From Anaerolineales bacterium UBA6663 (GTDB lineage Bacteria; Chloroflexota; Anaerolineae; Anaerolineales; UBA6663), in contig DKKP01000105.1 of the NCBI GenBank assembly GCA_002455335.1, positions 1-7,613 on the forward strand: a stretch of 7,613 bases of DNA, read 5' to 3'. The first letter of the stretch is position 1; each line of letters begins with the position of its first letter. This document shows, one piece after another, positions 5,039 through 7,613 of the stretch. The position numbers and the translations under genes were made by a program. The notes beneath the pieces were generated by a model. It had not been told where the DNA came from. It saw only the letters and a program-made list of their open reading frames with translations, and did no database searches.

Positions 5039-6880
5039 CTACTTCTGATCGGTGTGGCCCGCAAAGGCCATGGTGTAGAGGTCGAAGTAGCGGCCGCGCC
5101 GCTCGAGGAGCTGGGCGTGCGAACCCTGCTCGATGATCCGGCCGCGGTCGAGCACGACGATCAGGTCGGCGCGGGTGATGGTCGAGAGCCGGTGAGCGAT
5201 GACGAAGGCCGTGCGCCCGGCCAGCAGACGCTCGAGCGCGGCCTGGATGACGCGCTCGGTCTGTGTGTCGATGCTCGAGGTGGCCTCGTCAAGGATCAGG
5301 ATCCGCGGGTCAGCCAGCAGCGCACGCGCGAACGAGATCAACTGCCGTTGGCCGCCCGAGAGGATGGCGCCGCCCTCGCCAACGAGGGTGTCGTAGCCCT
5401 GATCGAGCTTCTCGATGAAGCCATGCGCACCGACGGCCTCGGCAGCGGCCCGCACCTGCGCATGGGTCGCATCGGGGTTGGCGTAAGCGATGTTGCTGAA
5501 GATCGAGCCCGAGAACAGAAACGGATCTTGCAGCACGACGCCGATCTGCTGGCGGAGCGACTCCTGGGTCACGTCGCGCACATCGACGCCGTCGATGCGC
5601 ACGACGCCCTCGGTCGCGTCGTAGAAGCGCGAGATCAGCCTGACGAACGTCGACTTACCTGCGCCTGTCTCGCCCACCAGCGCCACGGTCTGCCCGGGCA
5701 CGATGCTCAGGCTGATGTGATCGAGCACGGGCTGGCCGTCGGGCGTGTACCGGAACGAGACGTCGTCGAAGTCGACGCGGCCGTCCACGGTCGCCAGCGC
5801 GCGCGCGCCGGGCCGATCGGCGACCTCGACCGGCGTGTCGAGCAATTCGAAGATGCGCTCGCCGCTGGCCATCGTCGCCTGCAGGGCGTTGTAGCGCTGC
5901 GACAGGTCGCGGATCGGGTTGAAGAAACGGTCGATGTAGAGCGCAAAGGCAACCAGCGTGCCGGGCGTGAGCGTCACGCCGAGCCAGCCGGTCTCGCCGA
6001 GCACGGCCCGTCCGCCGACGTACAGCACAAGCGCGAGCGCGAAGCTTCCGATCAGGTCGACCGAGGGGAAGAAAACCGAGACCAGCAGCGAGGCCCAGTT
6101 GCTGGCGCGCAGCAGGTTGCCGTTGACGTCGCGATTGAAGACCTCGAGGTTGTGATCCTCACGGGCAAAAGACTGGACCACGCGCACGCCGACGATGTTC
6201 TCGTTGAGCACGGCGTTGACCCAGCCGACGGCCGAGCGCACGCGCCGATAGCTCTCGCGCGCGCGACGCCGGAAGAGCTCGGTGGCGATCGCCATCAATG
6301 GCAGCACAAGGAAGCTGAGCAGCGACAGCCGCCAGTTGAGCAGCAGCATGGCGACGATGATGCCAAACAGGTCGACGAAGTCGCGGGCGACGGCGACAAG
6401 CGCCCACACGACCATCTCGCGCACCACGCTAACGTCGTTGACCACGCGCGACACAAGACGCCCGACCGCGTATTTGCTGAAGAACCCGAGCGACAGCCGC
6501 TGCATGTGGTCGAACAGCGCGCGCCGCAGGTCGTAGACCACGTCCTGGCCGGCGCGGGCCATGATCTTCACCCGCACATACGTGCCGACCCAGAACACGC
6601 CACCGGCCAGAAGATAAAGCAGCACGATCTCGCCGGTGCGGGCGAGGTCGCCGCGCGCGATGCCCTCGTCGATGGCCAGCGCGATCAAATACGGCCCGGC
6701 GATGTAGCCGAGCATGGCCGTGATCATCCACAGGATCGCGACGCCGATCCGACCGGCATACGGGCGGACGAAGACGCCGAGGCGCCGCGCGATCCGGGCG
6801 TCGTAGGCCTTGCCGAGGATGTCGTCATCGCCGGGCGGCGGGGCCTTGGGTTTGGTCGGGGCTGCGGCTTTGACGGTCAT
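5039..6880 (-). CDS. ABC exporter half-transporter, canonical subunit (TMD-NBD)
   Basis: This 613-aa membrane protein fuses one six-helix exporter domain (helices roughly 43-71, 84-103, 155-180, 184-200, 265-290, 305-320) to one nucleotide-binding domain (about 365-605). The ATPase motifs are all consensus: Walker A GETGAGKST (403-411), Q-loop Gln451, signature LSGGQ (507-511), Walker B ILILDE with catalytic Glu532, and H-loop His563 (AHRLST). The first ~20 residues are a Pro/Ala/Lys-rich cytoplasmic head. The start codon overlaps the preceding gene's stop as ATGA, with no good Shine-Dalgarno sequence, so translation is probably coupled. With its neighbour it should form a heterodimeric exporter that supplies the active ATP site. 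The substrate is unknown: drugs, lipids and peptides are all possible for such families. It is not a sugar importer, as it is of the exporter fold and lacks a binding protein. Confidence 0.93.
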   Translation of the reverse strand: MTVKAAAPTKPKAPPPGDDDILGKAYDARIARRLGVFVRPYAGRIGVAILWMITAMLGYIAGPYLIALAIDEGIARGDLARTGEIVLLYLLAGGVFWVGTYVRVKIMARAGQDVVYDLRRALFDHMQRLSLGFFSKYAVGRLVSRVVNDVSVVREMVVWALVAVARDFVDLFGIIVAMLLLNWRLSLLSFLVLPLMAIATELFRRRARESYRRVRSAVGWVNAVLNENIVGVRVVQSFAREDHNLEVFNRDVNGNLLRASNWASLLVSVFFPSVDLIGSFALALVLYVGGRAVLGETGWLGVTLTPGTLVAFALYIDRFFNPIRDLSQRYNALQATMASGERIFELLDTPVEVADRPGARALATVDGRVDFDDVSFRYTPDGQPVLDHISLSIVPGQTVALVGETGAGKSTFVRLISRFYDATEGVVRIDGVDVRDVTQESLRQQIGVVLQDPFLFSGSIFSNIAYANPDATHAQVRAAAEAVGAHGFIEKLDQGYDTLVGEGGAILSGGQRQLISFARALLADPRILILDEATSSIDTQTERVIQAALERLLAGRTAFVIAHRLSTITRADLIVVLDRGRIIEQGSHAQLLERRGRYFDLYTMAFAGHTDQK

Positions 6881-7613
6881 CGCACGGAACTCGGTTTGAG
6901 CGGCTTGTCTTCGGCGCGGCCCGGGTCGGGGCGCTCGGCCTTTGGATGCGGCACGGGCTCGGCCGGCGCTGGATTCTCGGGCTCCTCGGCATCCAGGAAC
7001 AACATCTCGCGCTGGAACTGTTCCTGATCCCTGAGCTGCAGGTTGTAGATCTCCTGATACGGCCCGGGCTGATCGACCATCTCGGCATGGCGACCGCGCT
7101 GCACGATCCGGCCGCCGTCGAGCACAAGGATCAGGTCCGCCCGGCGCACGGTCGAGAGCCGCTGCGCGATCACGAACGTCGTGCGCCCCTGCATGAGGGT
7201 GTCGAGTGCCTTTTGGATCAGGAACTCGGTGCGTGTGTCGACGCTCGAGGTGGCGTCGTCGAGGATCAGGATGCGCGGGTCGGTCAGCAGCGCGCGGGCG
7301 ATGGCGATACGCTGGCGCTGGCCGCCCGAGAGCGTCATGCCTCGCTCGCCGACCACGGTGTCGTAGCCTTCAGGGAACGCGTTGATGAAGTTGTCGGCCT
7401 GGGCGGCGCGCGCGGCGGCCAAGATCTCGTCCTCTGAGGCGTCGGGCCGACCGTAGGCGATGTTCTCGCGGATGGTGGCCGAGAAGAGCAGCGAGGTCTG
7501 GAGCACAAGGCCGATCTGGCGACGCAGCGAGCCGAGATCGACCGTGCGCATGTCGTGACCGTCGGCCAGCACGCGGCCCCGGGACGGATCGTAGAAGCGC
7601 GGGATCAGGTTGA
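6877..7613 (-). CDS. ABC exporter half-transporter, degenerate-site subunit (5' end outside window)
   Basis: Only the last ~244 residues are in the window; the frame runs off the edge without a start (a GTG at 7572 lies inside the nucleotide-binding domain). The visible part begins after Walker A at LIPRFYDPSRG and contains the Q-loop (GLVLQTSLLFS), an intact signature LSGGQRQ, Walker B ILILDD and switch stretch IAQRLST. The residue after the Walker B Asp is Asp (codon 7255-7257, GAC) instead of the catalytic Glu, and the H-loop His is Gln (codon 7162-7164, CAG). Both changes are typical of the degenerate subunit in heterodimeric exporters such as TM287/288. A Pro/Glu/Lys-rich tail of about 50 residues follows the domain. 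The stop overlaps the next start (ATGA). The membrane domain and Walker A are presumed upstream. Confidence 0.92.
   Translation of the reverse strand, partial: NLIPRFYDPSRGRVLADGHDMRTVDLGSLRRQIGLVLQTSLLFSATIRENIAYGRPDASEDEILAAARAAQADNFINAFPEGYDTVVGERGMTLSGGQRQRIAIARALLTDPRILILDDATSSVDTRTEFLIQKALDTLMQGRTTFVIAQRLSTVRRADLILVLDGGRIVQRGRHAEMVDQPGPYQEIYNLQLRDQEQFQREMLFLDAEEPENPAPAEPVPHPKAERPDPGRAEDKPLKPSSVR

Noticed and set aside
5054..7027. Open frame of 657 codons on the plus strand across both ABC genes
   Set aside because: It spans the junction of two real genes on the other strand and its translation is low-complexity, with very many His, Asp, Arg and Gln residues. This is a by-product of GC-rich codon use.
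6877..7572. The 231-codon frame from the GTG at 7572 as a stand-alone ATPase
   Set aside because: The frame stays open to the window edge with conserved residues before the GTG, and Walker A would be missing. The gene is cut by the window, not short.
5039..7613. ABC genes as the cellobiose importer of the neighbouring operon
   Set aside because: They have fused membrane and ATPase domains of exporter type, no binding protein is present, and a hairpin plus a separate promoter divides them from the sugar genes.

Overview
This is a 7.6 kb, GC-rich stretch in which every supported gene reads on the minus strand, so transcription runs from high to low coordinates. The high GC content, the AAGGA ribosome binding sites and the gene repertoire fit a Chloroflexota bacterium (Chloroflexia, Roseiflexus/Kouleothrix-like), but that placement is only my impression of protein resemblance. 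A high-GC actinobacterium is the main alternative, because the cellobiose operator seen here is best known from that phylum.

Region 1 (7613 to 5039) holds two ABC exporter half-transporters that overlap by ATGA. The upstream one is cut by the window edge and shows only the back of its nucleotide-binding domain. It carries a Walker B Asp in place of the catalytic Glu and a Gln in place of the H-loop His. The downstream one is complete and canonical. Together they look like a heterodimeric exporter of the TM287/288, BmrCD or LmrCD type with one degenerate ATP site. A hairpin starts directly after the second gene.

Region 2 (5038 to 2281) is a cellobiose-use unit. The 189-base gap holds a perfect 16-bp palindrome that contains the CelR/CebR operator, a -10-like hexamer and a leader with an inverted repeat. 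Next come a GH94 cellobiose phosphorylase (815 aa) and, after 118 bases without a clear promoter, a GH1 beta-glucosidase (451 aa; coding region extends to 928). The two enzymes give parallel intracellular routes for cellobiose: phosphorolysis to glucose 1-phosphate plus glucose, and hydrolysis to two glucose. Neither the LacI-type regulator nor a sugar importer is in the window.

Region 3 (927 to 1) has a perfect 13-bp inverted repeat after the beta-glucosidase gene, then a TrmH/SpoU-family RNA methyltransferase. Its likely GTG start lies 8 bases after a TACAAT box and lacks a Shine-Dalgarno sequence, which suggests a leaderless transcript.

I see no mobile element, CRISPR array, tRNA or rRNA, and no wholly new system. 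The points most worth a second look are the operator, the degenerate ABC site and the possible leaderless start.
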